In this document: positions 26,272-35,440 of the stretch, one piece after another | Position numbering within the stretch: the stretch's first letter is position 1 | How the letters are laid out: each line of letters opens with the position of its first letter | Assembly: GCF_002929335.1 (NCBI RefSeq) | Contig: NZ_PJIL01000012.1 | Coordinates: 1-64,000, forward strand | DNA: 64,000 bases | Source: Arthrobacter sp. Y81 | GTDB lineage: Bacteria; Actinomycetota; Actinomycetes; Actinomycetales; Micrococcaceae | Direction: 5' to 3' | Notes under the pieces: generated by a model | The model's database searches: none | Seen by the model: the letters and a program-made list of their open reading frames with translations, nothing else | What the model was told of the DNA's origin: nothing | Translations under genes and position numbers: made by a program

Positions 26272-26802
26272 GTGAGCGGGAAGATTTGTGGGGAATGTGG
26301 CGAGAGGTTCGCGCCTTCGCGCTCGTCTCAGCGCTTCTGTTCAACGCGCTGCGCCAACAGACAACGCGATCGACGACGGCGGCACGCCGTTGCCGTAGCG
26401 AGCCCGGCACTTGCTGCCCCGGTTCGACGCCGGGATTTCGATACGGAGTTTGGCCCAAGGGAGACCCACCGCAAGGCGTCGGTAAGGCTAGCCGCTGATC
26501 TAGCCAGCATCCTCCAACGCCAAGAATCCCTCCGCAACCAACTCCGGGCTCAAGCTGTAGACATCGACCGACTCGAAGCCGAGAGCACCGAGCAGCGCGA
26601 AGTCATCCGGAACCTCCGCGCCGACCTCGGACGACTCCGAACTATCCAGGAGACTGATTCTCACGATTTGGTCCACCTCGGCGGCAAGCTGCTGGCCCTG
26701 ACTCAGGACACCGGAGTCGAGCTCCACAGCAGCACCAAGGCACTTTTCCGCCGCCGAGGCTGGACGGCCATCAAACGGAACCCAGAAACCCAAAGCCAAT
26801 GA
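26272..26802 (+). CDS. Zinc-finger and coiled-coil protein before relaxase
   Basis: A 176-residue protein. The N-terminus has a four-Cys zinc finger, ICGECGERFAPSRSSQRFCS followed by TRCANRQRDRRRRH, of the kind found in small DNA-binding proteins. Residues about 70-130 form a long coiled coil (LAADLASILQRQESLRNQLR, DRLEAESTEQREVIRNL). The stop overlaps the relaxase start by four bases (26799-26802), so the two are translationally coupled. A role as auxiliary DNA-binding protein at oriT is an inference from this position. The GTG start at 26272 lacks a strong ribosome binding site. Confidence 0.65.
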   Translation: MSGKICGECGERFAPSRSSQRFCSTRCANRQRDRRRRHAVAVASPALAAPVRRRDFDTEFGPRETHRKASVRLAADLASILQRQESLRNQLRAQAVDIDRLEAESTEQREVIRNLRADLGRLRTIQETDSHDLVHLGGKLLALTQDTGVELHSSTKALFRRRGWTAIKRNPETQSQ

Positions 26803-29800
26803 CCATGTCCATCGCCCGGCTCTCCGCCCAGTCGGGCCTGAAGTATCTCTTCAAGACCACCATGATGGACGATCTGACAATCACCCCCGCCGACGCGACC
26901 ACGTACTACATGAAAGCCGGAACACCGCAGGGCCGCTGGCTCGGGTCCGGCGTGCGAGGCATCAACCGGACCGCCGGAGACGTCGTCATGGAATCGGACG
27001 CCAAGTCAATCTTCGATCACGCCACCCACCCGGACACCGGCACAACTCTGGGCCGCCCCCACGCCCAACCCACCATCGTGCAAAACAGCCAGGGCCGCAC
27101 AGAGACGCGGCACGCCGTCGTCGGCTTTGACCTGACTTTCAGCGTCCCCAAATCCGTCTCCGTCCTCTGGGCGCTGAGCCCCCGCACACTCCAGGACCAA
27201 ATCCTCGAGACCCACCACCAGGCGGTCAACGCCACCCTTGAGTGGCTCGAAACTTACGTCATCCATACGAGGGCCGGCCGCAACGGTGTCGCCCACCTCG
27301 GCACGCGTGGAGCTGTCGCTGCTGCCTTCGACCACTGGGAGTCGCGAGCCGGGGATCCGCAGCTCCATACGCACATGGTCATCGCCAACCGCGTCCAGCG
27401 CATCACTGACGGCGCATGGGTCACGCTCGACTCGCGGACTTTGTACAAGGCTGCGGTAGCTGCCAGCGAGCACTACAACGGTCTCCTCTTCGACGCCCTC
27501 CACCGGAACCTTGGCACCGATACGGAAGTCCGCGTGCCGGATTCAAACACCCACAACCCCAGCCAGCAACTAACGGGTGTTGATGATGCGCTGATCCGCG
27601 AATTCTCCAATCGATCGCGTCTCATCGATCTCGAAACGGACCGGCTGGTGGCCGCATGGACCGCCAGTCACGGCACTCCCCCAACCGCGACGACCACCAT
27701 CAAGCTCCGACAGCAGGCAACTCTCGCGACCCGGACCGCCAAGCCGGAAACAGCCATCCCGCTGCGCCAGCTCTCCGCCCAGTGGTGCGCGCGGGCGGCT
27801 GCCAAGGGCTTCGAATCCCGAGAAGTGCTCGCCAACACCATTCGGCGCTCCCGGATAGCGCCCTTCCGCGCCTGCGACTTCACGCGAGACTGGGTGGACG
27901 CCGTGGGCTCCCTAACCCGCGAGCGCGTCGCCACGAAGCGCGCCACATGGAATCGGTGGAACCTTCTGGCAGAAGCCGAACGTGTCTGCGCCGAAATCCG
28001 CTGCCACACACCGGCGGACCGACACACCCTGATCGATGCCATCGCCACCGCTGCCGAAACCCAGTCCGTCCCACTCAATGAGTACCGGTACGCCCTCCCT
28101 GCGAACGCCCAGGCCGATCTCCGCTTCGCAGACCACAGCATCTTCGATTTCCACGGCTCCCGCCTCTACACGGACGCGTCCACTCTCGCCAACGAGGACG
28201 TTGTGCTGGCAGCAAGGAACGACGACGGCGGCCCGGCGGTGGGCGCGGCCGTCGCCATGGAATCGCTGGCCAGCTACAAACACCGTGGCCGGCTCGATCT
28301 GCACTCGGATCAACGGGCGGCAGCAGCCAACGTCCTACTCAGTGGGCACCGGCTCGACGCCGTCGTCGGTCCTGCCGGAACCGGCAAGACGACCACCCTC
28401 GGCGCGGTCAAAGCTGCATGGGAAGCTGCTTTTGGCGCCGGCACCGTGGTGGGATTGGCGCCGGCGGCGGCGAGCGCTGAAGTCCTTGGACAGGAGCTTG
28501 CCCTGACCACGGAGAATGTAGCCAAGTGGCTCTACGAATCTGTCGGACAGGGCGCCGGCAACCGGGCCACACAGTTCTTCGACACCGAGCAGCGGCTAGC
28601 CAATCACGTGGCTAACAATGGCCCGCAGGCGACGCTCCTCGCCCAGAAAGCCGCGCGGCTTGCTGCCGAACAGGACAGGTGGCGTTTTCATCCGAACCAA
28701 CTGGTCGTCGTCGACGAGGCCTCCATGGTGTCCACTCTGCAGCTGTCTGCACTCGTACAGCAGGCGCGGGATGCCGGGGCCAAGGTGCTCTTGGTGGGCG
28801 ACCCTGGGCAATTGGACGCCATCGACGCCGGCGGTGTCCTCGGCTGGCTGGACCGGCAAGGCAAAACAGTGCAGCTGAGCACGATTTGGCGGTTCAAGGA
28901 GGCATGGGAGCAAGGCGCCTCGCTGAAGCTTCGTGCCGGGGACTTCGGTGCCGTTGCAGACTACGACAGCCACGGGCGCATTCAACACGGGGCGCACCTC
29001 GATATGGTCGACCAGGCGTACCTCAGATGGCAGACCGATATACAGGCCGGCAAGTCGTCCATTCTCATTGCAGCGGACAATGACACGGTGGGCATGCTCA
29101 ACCAGCGCGCCCAGGCCGATCGCGTGGTCCAAGGCGCCGTTGATGCGGAAAACTCGGTACCGCTCGGCGACGGACTTCATGCCGGCACTGGCGACACTGT
29201 CATTGCCCGCCAGAATGACCGGGCCATAACCGATAGCAGCGGTGACTTCATCCGGAACGGAACCATGCTCGACGTCGTCCGTACAGGCAGGCGCGACGGC
29301 TCGCTGACCGCGGTTCGCAGAGACACCGGCGCAACGATTAGCTTGAGCCGTGACTATGTTGAGGCTTCAGTTGAGCTGGGATATGCGACGACGGCCCACC
29401 GCTCGCAGGGCATCACCGTGGACACCGGCCACACCGTGGTGACGCAAGGCAGGCTCACCCGTGAGCTGTTGTACGTGAGCATGACGCGGGGACGCACAGG
29501 GAACCACGCGTATGTCAGCGAGAATGATCCCCTGGATGACGAGCCTATGGATCCCGCTATGCAAGCCTCGTGGCGGCAAATCCTAGGCGAAGTCCTTGCC
29601 GCCGAAGGCGCCGAACGAACGGCTCACGAAGTCCGTGATGCCGAGCAGTCGAAAGCGGACAGCTTGGAGCGCCTCAGTGCTGAGTACGACTACCTCGCAC
29701 AACTGGCTGCGGCTGAGGATTTGCGGGAGTTCCTTGATGCGCACTCGCCGGGCAGGGCCTCCGCTCTTCAGCAATCGCCCTCGTGGGGCGCAGCTGTCAC

Positions 29801-30371
29801 TGCGTGGCGCAGGTCCGTTGAAGTCAGCCGACCAAGCACGCAGCGTGTTGTCTCTGACGCCCTGGATACAAGCTCGTCCGCTCGAGATGCGGCGGCAGTC
29901 GTGCACTCCCGGCTCCGGCAGTTCCTGTCCGCGATGCCCGCCGCAGGCATTGATCCCTTGACCGAGGAACTCCGCACCGTTCGTTCCGACCTTGCCAACA
30001 TGATCACCCAGGTACGGGAGCGGATGCGGCACGGGATGGACCACGTCGCCATGGCCGCGATGGTGAGTGACTCCGAATGGAAACGGAACCTCTTTGAGGC
30101 CGTGGGCCCGTTCGTCACTCAAGAGGAGGCAACAAGTGTGCTTCGCCGAATCGCCATCTATAGGGACCGGTGGGGCATAGACGATTCGCCCCTTTCTCTG
30201 GGACCAGTTCCTGCGGCTTACGAGTGGGAGCAAAAGGAGCAGCGTGCAAATATCGATCGACTTGTTGAGCAAGCAGGCGTCTCCTCCCCCAGCCCTGTGG
30301 ACACCACGAGGTGGACTGATGACCCGAAGACGTGGGAAGACCGCCTTATCAATGTCGGCTGGCAACTCTAA
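26799..30371 (+). CDS. MobF-family conjugative relaxase/helicase
   Basis: A 1190-residue TrwC/TraA-type protein that nicks one strand at oriT, stays bound to its 5' end and unwinds the DNA for transfer. The N-terminal relaxase has the start SIARLSAQSGLKYL, a Tyr pair in TYYMKAGTPQGRWLGSG, and the three-His metal site in DHWESRAGDPQLHTHMVIAN (about residues 177-197). The helicase follows: Walker A in VGPAGTGKTTT near residue 525, Walker B VVDEASMV near 637, a UvrD_C_2-type TAHRSQGITV near 860 and LLYVSMTRGRTGNHAYV near 890. Length and order match actinobacterial MobF proteins. Confidence 0.92.
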   Translation: MTMSIARLSAQSGLKYLFKTTMMDDLTITPADATTYYMKAGTPQGRWLGSGVRGINRTAGDVVMESDAKSIFDHATHPDTGTTLGRPHAQPTIVQNSQGRTETRHAVVGFDLTFSVPKSVSVLWALSPRTLQDQILETHHQAVNATLEWLETYVIHTRAGRNGVAHLGTRGAVAAAFDHWESRAGDPQLHTHMVIANRVQRITDGAWVTLDSRTLYKAAVAASEHYNGLLFDALHRNLGTDTEVRVPDSNTHNPSQQLTGVDDALIREFSNRSRLIDLETDRLVAAWTASHGTPPTATTTIKLRQQATLATRTAKPETAIPLRQLSAQWCARAAAKGFESREVLANTIRRSRIAPFRACDFTRDWVDAVGSLTRERVATKRATWNRWNLLAEAERVCAEIRCHTPADRHTLIDAIATAAETQSVPLNEYRYALPANAQADLRFADHSIFDFHGSRLYTDASTLANEDVVLAARNDDGGPAVGAAVAMESLASYKHRGRLDLHSDQRAAAANVLLSGHRLDAVVGPAGTGKTTTLGAVKAAWEAAFGAGTVVGLAPAAASAEVLGQELALTTENVAKWLYESVGQGAGNRATQFFDTEQRLANHVANNGPQATLLAQKAARLAAEQDRWRFHPNQLVVVDEASMVSTLQLSALVQQARDAGAKVLLVGDPGQLDAIDAGGVLGWLDRQGKTVQLSTIWRFKEAWEQGASLKLRAGDFGAVADYDSHGRIQHGAHLDMVDQAYLRWQTDIQAGKSSILIAADNDTVGMLNQRAQADRVVQGAVDAENSVPLGDGLHAGTGDTVIARQNDRAITDSSGDFIRNGTMLDVVRTGRRDGSLTAVRRDTGATISLSRDYVEASVELGYATTAHRSQGITVDTGHTVVTQGRLTRELLYVSMTRGRTGNHAYVSENDPLDDEPMDPAMQASWRQILGEVLAAEGAERTAHEVRDAEQSKADSLERLSAEYDYLAQLAAAEDLREFLDAHSPGRASALQQSPSWGAAVTAWRRSVEVSRPSTQRVVSDALDTSSSARDAAAVVHSRLRQFLSAMPAAGIDPLTEELRTVRSDLANMITQVRERMRHGMDHVAMAAMVSDSEWKRNLFEAVGPFVTQEEATSVLRRIAIYRDRWGIDDSPLSLGPVPAAYEWEQKEQRANIDRLVEQAGVSSPSPVDTTRWTDDPKTWEDRLINVGWQL

Positions 30372-30392
30372 ACTGGTCGGGGAAGGTAATCC

Positions 30393-30917
30393 ATGGATAC
30401 GAACCCAGTCCTGAAGCCGAGGCTTGCAACACCTGCTTTGATCCTGAGCAGCGTGGCAATCGCTGCTTGTGTCTTCTATCTCGTCGGGACCGTGGCCGCC
30501 GATGGGCCGGTCAGCTTGTTCTTGCTAGTAACCGCTGCCATGGCACTCGTCGCGGCCGCAGTCGCCGGGGCGGTCTGGTTGGTCCGAGCACGCCGGCGGC
30601 GTTCATGGATGGCTGGTGCTAACGAAAAGTGGGATCACTTCAACGACACGAAGCGAAGCAGTGGCACGACGGCAGAGCTCACGGTTCTGAGCGTTGACGC
30701 CCTTGAACCCACAGGCTCTTGGATCACGATCAAGTGGAACCGCTTCGACCACGTTCAGCCTGCATGGATCGAAGCACTGCCGGAACCGATCTGGCCCGGA
30801 TCTGTTCTGCTTATCTCACCGGACCCTGCGCAAATCCGGCCTGGCGCACCGTGGCCGGCGACGTATTGCATACGGGCTTCAGATTCCCTGGCCTGGGCAC
30901 CGGGCAACGAGGCTTGA
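30393..30917 (+). CDS. Small membrane protein after relaxase
   Basis: A 174-residue protein of unknown function. Two membrane segments occupy residues about 12-34 (TPALILSSVAIAACVFYLVG) and 42-66 (VSLFLLVTAAMALVAAAVAG). A basic patch RARRRRSW follows, then a beta-rich soluble domain (AELTVLSVDALEPTGSWITI, PEPIWPGSVLLISPDPAQ). It starts 21 bases after the relaxase stop and is probably co-transcribed. Its end overlaps the convergent gene at 30811 by about 107 bp. Confidence 0.65.
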   Translation: MDTNPVLKPRLATPALILSSVAIAACVFYLVGTVAADGPVSLFLLVTAAMALVAAAVAGAVWLVRARRRRSWMAGANEKWDHFNDTKRSSGTTAELTVLSVDALEPTGSWITIKWNRFDHVQPAWIEALPEPIWPGSVLLISPDPAQIRPGAPWPATYCIRASDSLAWAPGNEA

Positions 30918-31188
30918 TCAAGGCTGAGCCGCGTTCCTCGCGGTCGATTCGAAAGTTCCCGTCGACGAAGATCCGTTCGCGCTCGATGAATACGAGGACC
31001 CGTGTGGCCAGGACGTTGGCCCAGCTCTCCGGGTAGGGCTCATCCCGGATCGCATCGCGTGACTCGGTTTCATCCTCGGCCAACCGGGCTTCAAGAAGCT
31101 CGACGATCTCCATGCGAGTATCCTGCCACCGGACACGCCGGGTTCTGTCGGCAGCGCCGATCATGGCCTTCTGAGTGTCTGTGAGCAT
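30811..31188 (-). CDS. Hypothetical protein
   Basis: A 125-residue protein of unknown function. The first two thirds, MLTDTQKAMIGAADRTRRVR and then MEIVELLEARLAEDETESRD with VLVFIERERIFVDGNFRIDR, look like a real helical protein. The C-terminal third lies over the end of the convergent membrane protein gene and is less protein-like, so one of the two frames may end differently in relatives. No motif is recognised. Confidence 0.5.
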   Translation of the reverse strand: MLTDTQKAMIGAADRTRRVRWQDTRMEIVELLEARLAEDETESRDAIRDEPYPESWANVLATRVLVFIERERIFVDGNFRIDREERGSALIKPRCPVPRPGNLKPVCNTSPATVRQAGFAQGPVR

Positions 31189-31249
31189 CCCTGAACCCTA
31201 TGGGCGAGGTCCGCAACCAACTGAATTCGGCAGGGCACCAGTGGAGAAC

Positions 31250-31834
31250 TTAGCTCGCGGGAGACAGTGCTTCTGCAGATTCCACTTCCGCCGGCAGATG
31301 ATTCTCGTTCCAGTACGCCTGGATCGCCGACGTCTTGAGATACATCAGGGTGGTGGTGCTCTCGGGGATCTGGTTCGGCGAACACTGAAAACCGAATCGC
31401 TGGTAGTAGCCCACCAACCAGTCTTCCTTGGCATGGAGGCAAAGGAACTTGTTGGCCGTCAAAGTGCAAAGCTCCAAGTACTTCTCAAATGCCAAATCCA
31501 TCAGCAGGCCGCCCATGTTGTTGCCTTTGACGCTGAGGTCCGTCGCGAACCGGCCAAGCAATTGCGAGTGCAGTCCGCCGTGCTTGATTCCCCCTCGGTC
31601 CTTCTTAGCGACATCGTCAACTGCGAGCGTGAGCGGGGAAAGGCTGAAGAATCCGCGAACGGCGCCGTCGCCGCAGACGAGGGCATGGACGCGAGATAAA
31701 TCGCGCTTCTGATTGCTAAGGGCCGTTCGTTTCAGCCATTCGTTCATGGGGTCACGCCCACAATCGAAGTTGTCCACTGAGTGTGATTCGTCAAGAAGGC
31801 ATAGTCGTAGCCCACCAATAGCGTCCAAATCCAT
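31250..31834 (-). CDS. GNAT acetyltransferase, candidate toxin
   Basis: A 194-residue GNAT enzyme. FDCGRDPMNEWLKRTALSNQ and the next SRVHALVCGDGAVRGFFSLS match the N-terminal signature of TacT/AtaT-type toxins, in which a Cys-Gly-x4-(L/M)-N-x-W-L block precedes the acetyl-CoA fold. DLSVKGNNMGGLLMDLAFEK is the acetyl-CoA loop in an altered form, and EDWLVGYYQRFGFQ is the conserved GNAT C-terminal Tyr region. Such toxins acetylate charged tRNA and stop translation. It follows the Panacea-domain gene by seven bases on the same strand, so the pair forms an operon. Toxicity is an inference. Confidence 0.75.
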   Translation of the reverse strand: MDLDAIGGLRLCLLDESHSVDNFDCGRDPMNEWLKRTALSNQKRDLSRVHALVCGDGAVRGFFSLSPLTLAVDDVAKKDRGGIKHGGLHSQLLGRFATDLSVKGNNMGGLLMDLAFEKYLELCTLTANKFLCLHAKEDWLVGYYQRFGFQCSPNQIPESTTTLMYLKTSAIQAYWNENHLPAEVESAEALSPAS

Positions 31835-31841
31835 TGGAGCG

Positions 31842-32471
31842 CTAGGCGATTGTCAGGAATTTGCGACGAAGCTCCCGCGCTGATGCGGCATGTGACACAG
31901 GCACCTGCATGTCGCAGTTCTCCATGTCACGCAACGCCGCCAATGACATCGAGGACACCCTACGGTCCGGCAGGAACGAGAGGACGGGCACTTCAACAGG
32001 CCCCGCGGGAATCTCGTAGATTGCCGACGTCTTCCGTTGGAAGTGCTCAACCACAGACTCCGAGGTGAGCTCGTTGCGCTTGGCGTGAGCCGGGCGCGTG
32101 GCCCAAGCACTGACCCACGGTTCCTCGCAATGAGTCATGTCAATGAGATCCCACTTGCTGAACTTGCCGTAAGAATGCCACACCGCTTCCACGACCGCCT
32201 CTGCATAGGGATCCTGAACAGCAAGCGGACGCTGCGTGTAGTCCTCAAGGTAGTCGGCGGACACCATGCTGCGGTTGGCGTGCGCGGTCAGCAGGGGCGA
32301 GACGATGGGGCCCTTCGGCATCGCAAAGAACTGCTCATTAAATAGCTTGTGCCCAGTCAGGTGGCCATACCAACCGAAGGAGTAGAACACGAGCTTTTGC
32401 AGCTTCAGTGTGTTCAAAGAGTCTTTTGACGCGTGACGAAGCATAGAACTAGCAACATCAAAAACGGTCAT
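31842..32471 (-). CDS. Panacea (SocA-like) domain protein, candidate antitoxin
   Basis: A 209-residue protein with the DUF4065/Panacea domain: LNTLKLQKLVFYSFGWYGHL followed by FNEQFFAMPKGPIVSPLLTA and then DPYAEAVVEAVWHSYGKFSK, with WDLIDMTHCEEPWVSAW near the end of the domain. The family (SocA, GepA, PanA) includes antitoxins able to neutralise many unrelated toxins. It is the first gene of the pair with the GNAT protein, the usual antitoxin-first order. The C-terminal extension after residue 140 may carry partner specificity. Confidence 0.8.
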   Translation of the reverse strand: MTVFDVASSMLRHASKDSLNTLKLQKLVFYSFGWYGHLTGHKLFNEQFFAMPKGPIVSPLLTAHANRSMVSADYLEDYTQRPLAVQDPYAEAVVEAVWHSYGKFSKWDLIDMTHCEEPWVSAWATRPAHAKRNELTSESVVEHFQRKTSAIYEIPAGPVEVPVLSFLPDRRVSSMSLAALRDMENCDMQVPVSHAASARELRRKFLTIA

Positions 32472-32861
32472 TTACAACCCCTCCCCCAATTAGTGGATCA
32501 CCCTCGATCCGGTTTATCCACAGGCTGTGAGTTAACTATAGCGGAAGTGCCTTGGCACATCGTAATGTCCCCCCGTTCGGTCCAGTCGCGCGAATCCGTC
32601 GGAACGCTGTGGCAACTCATGGCTAGGAGGCACGCGGCGGAGCCTGTACGCGCTCCGGCGAAGGACCCTAACCGCACCACGCAGCAGCGGCTGTCGTCGC
32701 CCCGCGGCGAAGTCCGGGGCTTGGTTCAAGGGCGGCGGCTGCTACCGCGTCCAGGTCGCCGGCGTCATCTATGGATGGGGCTAAGGTTCCGCCATTTTGG
32801 CCGCGGTCCTGTCGGGCAGTTTCCGGCCCGACGACTTCGGCAAGAACAACAGGTAATGTCG
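32472..32861. other. Upstream region of the pair; no gene seen
   Basis: This holds the likely promoter of the Panacea-GNAT operon. A short protein-like run (WFKGGGCYRVQVAGVIYGWG in spirit, near 32715-32785) may be a gene scrap, but no start or length supports a gene. Confidence 0.35.
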
Positions 32862-32893
32862 GGCCCCGCGGACCGTTTAGGATCCGCGGGGCC
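32862..32893 (-). terminator. Hairpin terminator
   Basis: GGCCCCGCGGA and TCCGCGGGGCC form a perfect 11-bp stem with a 10-base loop, 18 bp past the stop of the minus-strand gene 32912-33301. Confidence 0.75.
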
Positions 32894-32911
32894 TGACAAT
32901 GTGACGAGAAT

Positions 32912-33301
32912 TTACTCGAACCGAATTTCAGAGGCAATCCGCGTCAAGTTTTCGTGACGAGCTACCTCTGCCGCATATTCTTCATCCTGTTTACGCTGAA
33001 TTTCGATGTCGGCATCTTCGGCTATCCGGGCCTCCCTTTCCAGAGAGGCCAACTGGCTGTAGATAGTTTGTGCACCTGCGGCAATGGCTTCCACCGTCGT
33101 ATCGCTGAGTTCCAGCGTGTTCGAATAGATGCGCCCCTGCGGGAAGAACTTTTGTACAGCGTCCTTTTCCCACTTCGAACCGTTCCGGCTCAGCTCAATG
33201 TGAACCTTGTAAGTGCTTTGGGAATGTACGACGCTCGCTGAAGGCGGCTGAACCTTTATCGCCTTGAGTGGAATACTGCGGTCATATTTGTCCGTTGGCA
33301 T
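32912..33301 (-). CDS. Hypothetical protein, helical C-terminus
   Basis: A 129-residue protein of unknown function. The N-terminal part is beta-rich (IPLKAIKVQPPSASVVHSQS, TYKVHIELSRNGSKWEKDAV); the C-terminal part is a long charged helix (QLASLEREARIAEDADIEIQ). An ATG at 33301 is the most likely start, although an upstream in-frame start would add 21 residues. It stands alone with its own terminator. Base composition is less GC-rich than the transfer genes, in line with cargo. Confidence 0.5.
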   Translation of the reverse strand: MPTDKYDRSIPLKAIKVQPPSASVVHSQSTYKVHIELSRNGSKWEKDAVQKFFPQGRIYSNTLELSDTTVEAIAAGAQTIYSQLASLEREARIAEDADIEIQRKQDEEYAAEVARHENLTRIASEIRFE

Positions 33302-33479
33302 TGTTGTCAAGTGATAACTTCCTTGTTCATATCGAAGCAAGCCTCGATGGCCTGCTGGTCGCATCTCCGCGGTAGTGTGCGGTGTGGCCCAACCCTAACG
33401 ATTCCCCGAGCCAATTTGTTGTAGTGTCGTGCGGCGCTTTGGGTGGACCATGAAACAGCGCAGGCGTGCTAAAACGTCG

Positions 33480-33767
33480 CTATCTGTTGGCAGGCCACTC
33501 CTCCCTACTTATGGAAGGGACCCTCACCGGTAGGGCGTCTATCTTTACTAGTGCCCGGTGTACAGCCACAACAAGCATGAGCAAGCCCACGACCCCAAGC
33601 AGCAATCCGAAAACAGCCACGCCAATAACCACTCCGCCCAGGTTGTTGCCCGGATTATTGACAGTGAACCAAGTCCCGAACGACGTTGCGATGAAGCCCA
33701 CCAGCGGGCCGCCGAGAATCAACGAAATGCCGCCTACGTAAAGCCCTGCTGCACGTTCGAACTGCAT
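33480..33767 (-). CDS. Small two-pass membrane protein
   Basis: A 95-residue membrane protein. The first hydrophobic segment is AAGLYVGGISLILGGPLVGF and the second GGVVIGVAVFGLLLGVVGLL with MLVVAVHRAL. The tail is basic and polar. GGGGGGAACT precedes the ATG at 33767. It is divergent from the lipoprotein gene at 33937. Function is unknown. Confidence 0.6.
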   Translation of the reverse strand: MQFERAAGLYVGGISLILGGPLVGFIATSFGTWFTVNNPGNNLGGVVIGVAVFGLLLGVVGLLMLVVAVHRALVKIDALPVRVPSISREEWPANR

Positions 33768-33936
33768 AGTTCCCCCCATATGAATTTGATGATCGAAGGC
33801 TACAGGGGAGCTGGTGAGCCACCAACCCGTTACGTTCGCCGGCAGTAACCTTTTCTGCTGTAACCCGGTCAAGGTCTTCTGTTTATGGCACCCCGTGCGT
33901 AGTCTCAGCCTGGAACAACTAAAACTGGGGGAACAA

Positions 33937-34500
33937 TTGAAAACCGTACGGACGATTCTCTTCTTGGCTCTGTTTCTGACCACAACATCGTGCTCTCAAC
34001 CCGCCACCACCACATCTGAAATCCCCACTGCTTCGAGTGCCAAGGAAAGTGCGACACCTACACCTACACCTACACCCACGCCAATGCCGATGACGCCCGC
34101 CGCGGCCGGCGCCCATTACCTGGCAACTGTTTGCAAGTCCAATGCGGCCGGCGCAGCCCTGACGACATCTGTCCACACGGACCCATTCGACCTGGTTGCG
34201 TCAAAAGAAAAAGCGGGGGCTCACCGCGACGCTCTCCGCCAGGTGATCCTCGAGTTTACGAAGCCTGACCTGTTGTGGCCCGAATCCGTGAAGCCCGACA
34301 TTGCCGCCTTTGTTGAGGGTCTTTATGGCGAGATGAGCCACGCCGAAAGTTTGGCTGCGAACGTCAATGCAGACGGCTTCACTAGTACCTGGAATGCTTG
34401 GACCGATCCTGCGGCGCCAAACCCTGCTCACCTAGCTTCACAAAAGGTTCGACTAAAGCTGGGGCTGTCCGCCGACGCCATGGGCAGTTGCGGCCCTTAG
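33937..34500 (+). CDS. Putative lipoprotein
   Basis: A 187-residue secreted lipoprotein starting with TTG (GGGGG six bases before it): MKTVRTILFLALFLTTTSC, a signal peptide ending in the lipobox Cys. A Thr-Pro linker (TPTPTPTPTP) connects the anchor to a helical domain with AGAHYLATVCKSNAAGAAL and a final Cys near the C-terminus (MGSCGP), which could form a disulfide. Such small lipoproteins on ICEs are often surface or entry-exclusion factors; that is a guess. Function is unknown. Confidence 0.7.
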   Translation: MKTVRTILFLALFLTTTSCSQPATTTSEIPTASSAKESATPTPTPTPTPMPMTPAAAGAHYLATVCKSNAAGAALTTSVHTDPFDLVASKEKAGAHRDALRQVILEFTKPDLLWPESVKPDIAAFVEGLYGEMSHAESLAANVNADGFTSTWNAWTDPAAPNPAHLASQKVRLKLGLSADAMGSCGP

Positions 34501-34739
34501 ACAGTACGTTTGCGCCGGGGGCAAAGAGTTCCTGGCCGGCGGGAGCCCGTTCTAGGAGACTGCTGAACAAAGTGGTTTCAGGGCGGGCGGAACCCCACCA
34601 ATGGCCGTCAAGCGGCGTGTTCTGGTCAGCACCCTCGGGTGCGACAACGGGGTCATTCCGCCCGCTTAGTTCATTGGGCCCCGGATGTGGGGCGTCATCC
34701 AAGTGGTGGGATTGGCAGATTCCGGGTGGTGCTTTATCC

Positions 34740-35335
34740 CAGCGCCCATGTTCCCTGGTCCATGGTCAGTCCGAGGGCGAGGAGCCTGCGGAGGTTCAGT
34801 CCCGCGATCCGTAGCTGCAGCCAGGCGTTGTTCCGTTTGATGCCGCGGTGGGGAACGCGTCGGTTGCCGCGGGTGAGCCAGGCGATGGAGCGTTCGACCA
34901 TGAGCCGGTGCGTGCGGTACTCGTGCTGGAATGCCGGGTATGGGGCGCGGTGGCGGTGTTCACGCTGCAACGCATCGTGTTCGTGAAGAACGAGTTTCCG
35001 TCCTCCCGGTGAAGTGGTGCAGCGGGCCCGGAACGGGCAGTCGGTGCAGGCGGCGCCGAACGTGACCCTCTGTTTGGCGGTGATCGTCCGGGTGATGTTG
35101 TTCGGGCAGGTCGCGATTCCGGCCTTTCATCGACGGTGAAGTCATCAAGGGTAAACCCGCCCTCCACGGCAGGGCGCAGCGGCCAGGGCTTGATCACCGG
35201 GGTATGGGCGGTCAGGGCCAGAGCGGCGAGCATCTCTCCTGAGCCGTAGGCCGAGTCGGCCAGTACCCGGGCGCTGGTGCCGGTGATCGTGGGATCCTTC
35301 TTCAGGAGCCGGGCACCGACGGCCCCGTCACTGAT
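34740..35335 (-). mobile_element. IS1182-family transposase remnant
   Basis: On the minus strand, fragments of a DDE transposase are readable in order but in different frames. TSARVLADSAYGSGEMLAAL is followed by TAHTPVIKPWPLRPAVEGGF. Then comes the C-terminal HRLMVERSIAWLTRGNRRVP with GIKRNNAWLQLRIAGLNLRR and LLALGLT. These are the Asp-Ser-x-Tyr-Gly and Glu regions of the IS1182 group. The N-terminus is missing and frameshifts break the rest. No inverted repeats were found. Confidence 0.7.
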
Positions 35336-35440
35336 TCACGGCTTCAGAGTGGGACATCATCGAGTATCACGAATGCCCGCCTGAACTCCGCGCCATTAGG
35401 TGGGGGAAGCGCCTACCGGGATTCTTGCCCGAAAAGCTCG

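Noticed and set aside
25682..26275. Long plus-strand frame as a gene
   Set aside because: Amino acid composition is that of shifted GC-rich DNA, and it overlaps the resolvase remnant; no start signal.
34076..34088. Thr-Pro codon run as a possible phase-variable repeat
   Set aside because: The run is short, imperfect and encodes a normal lipoprotein linker; no sign of length switching can be read from one sequence.
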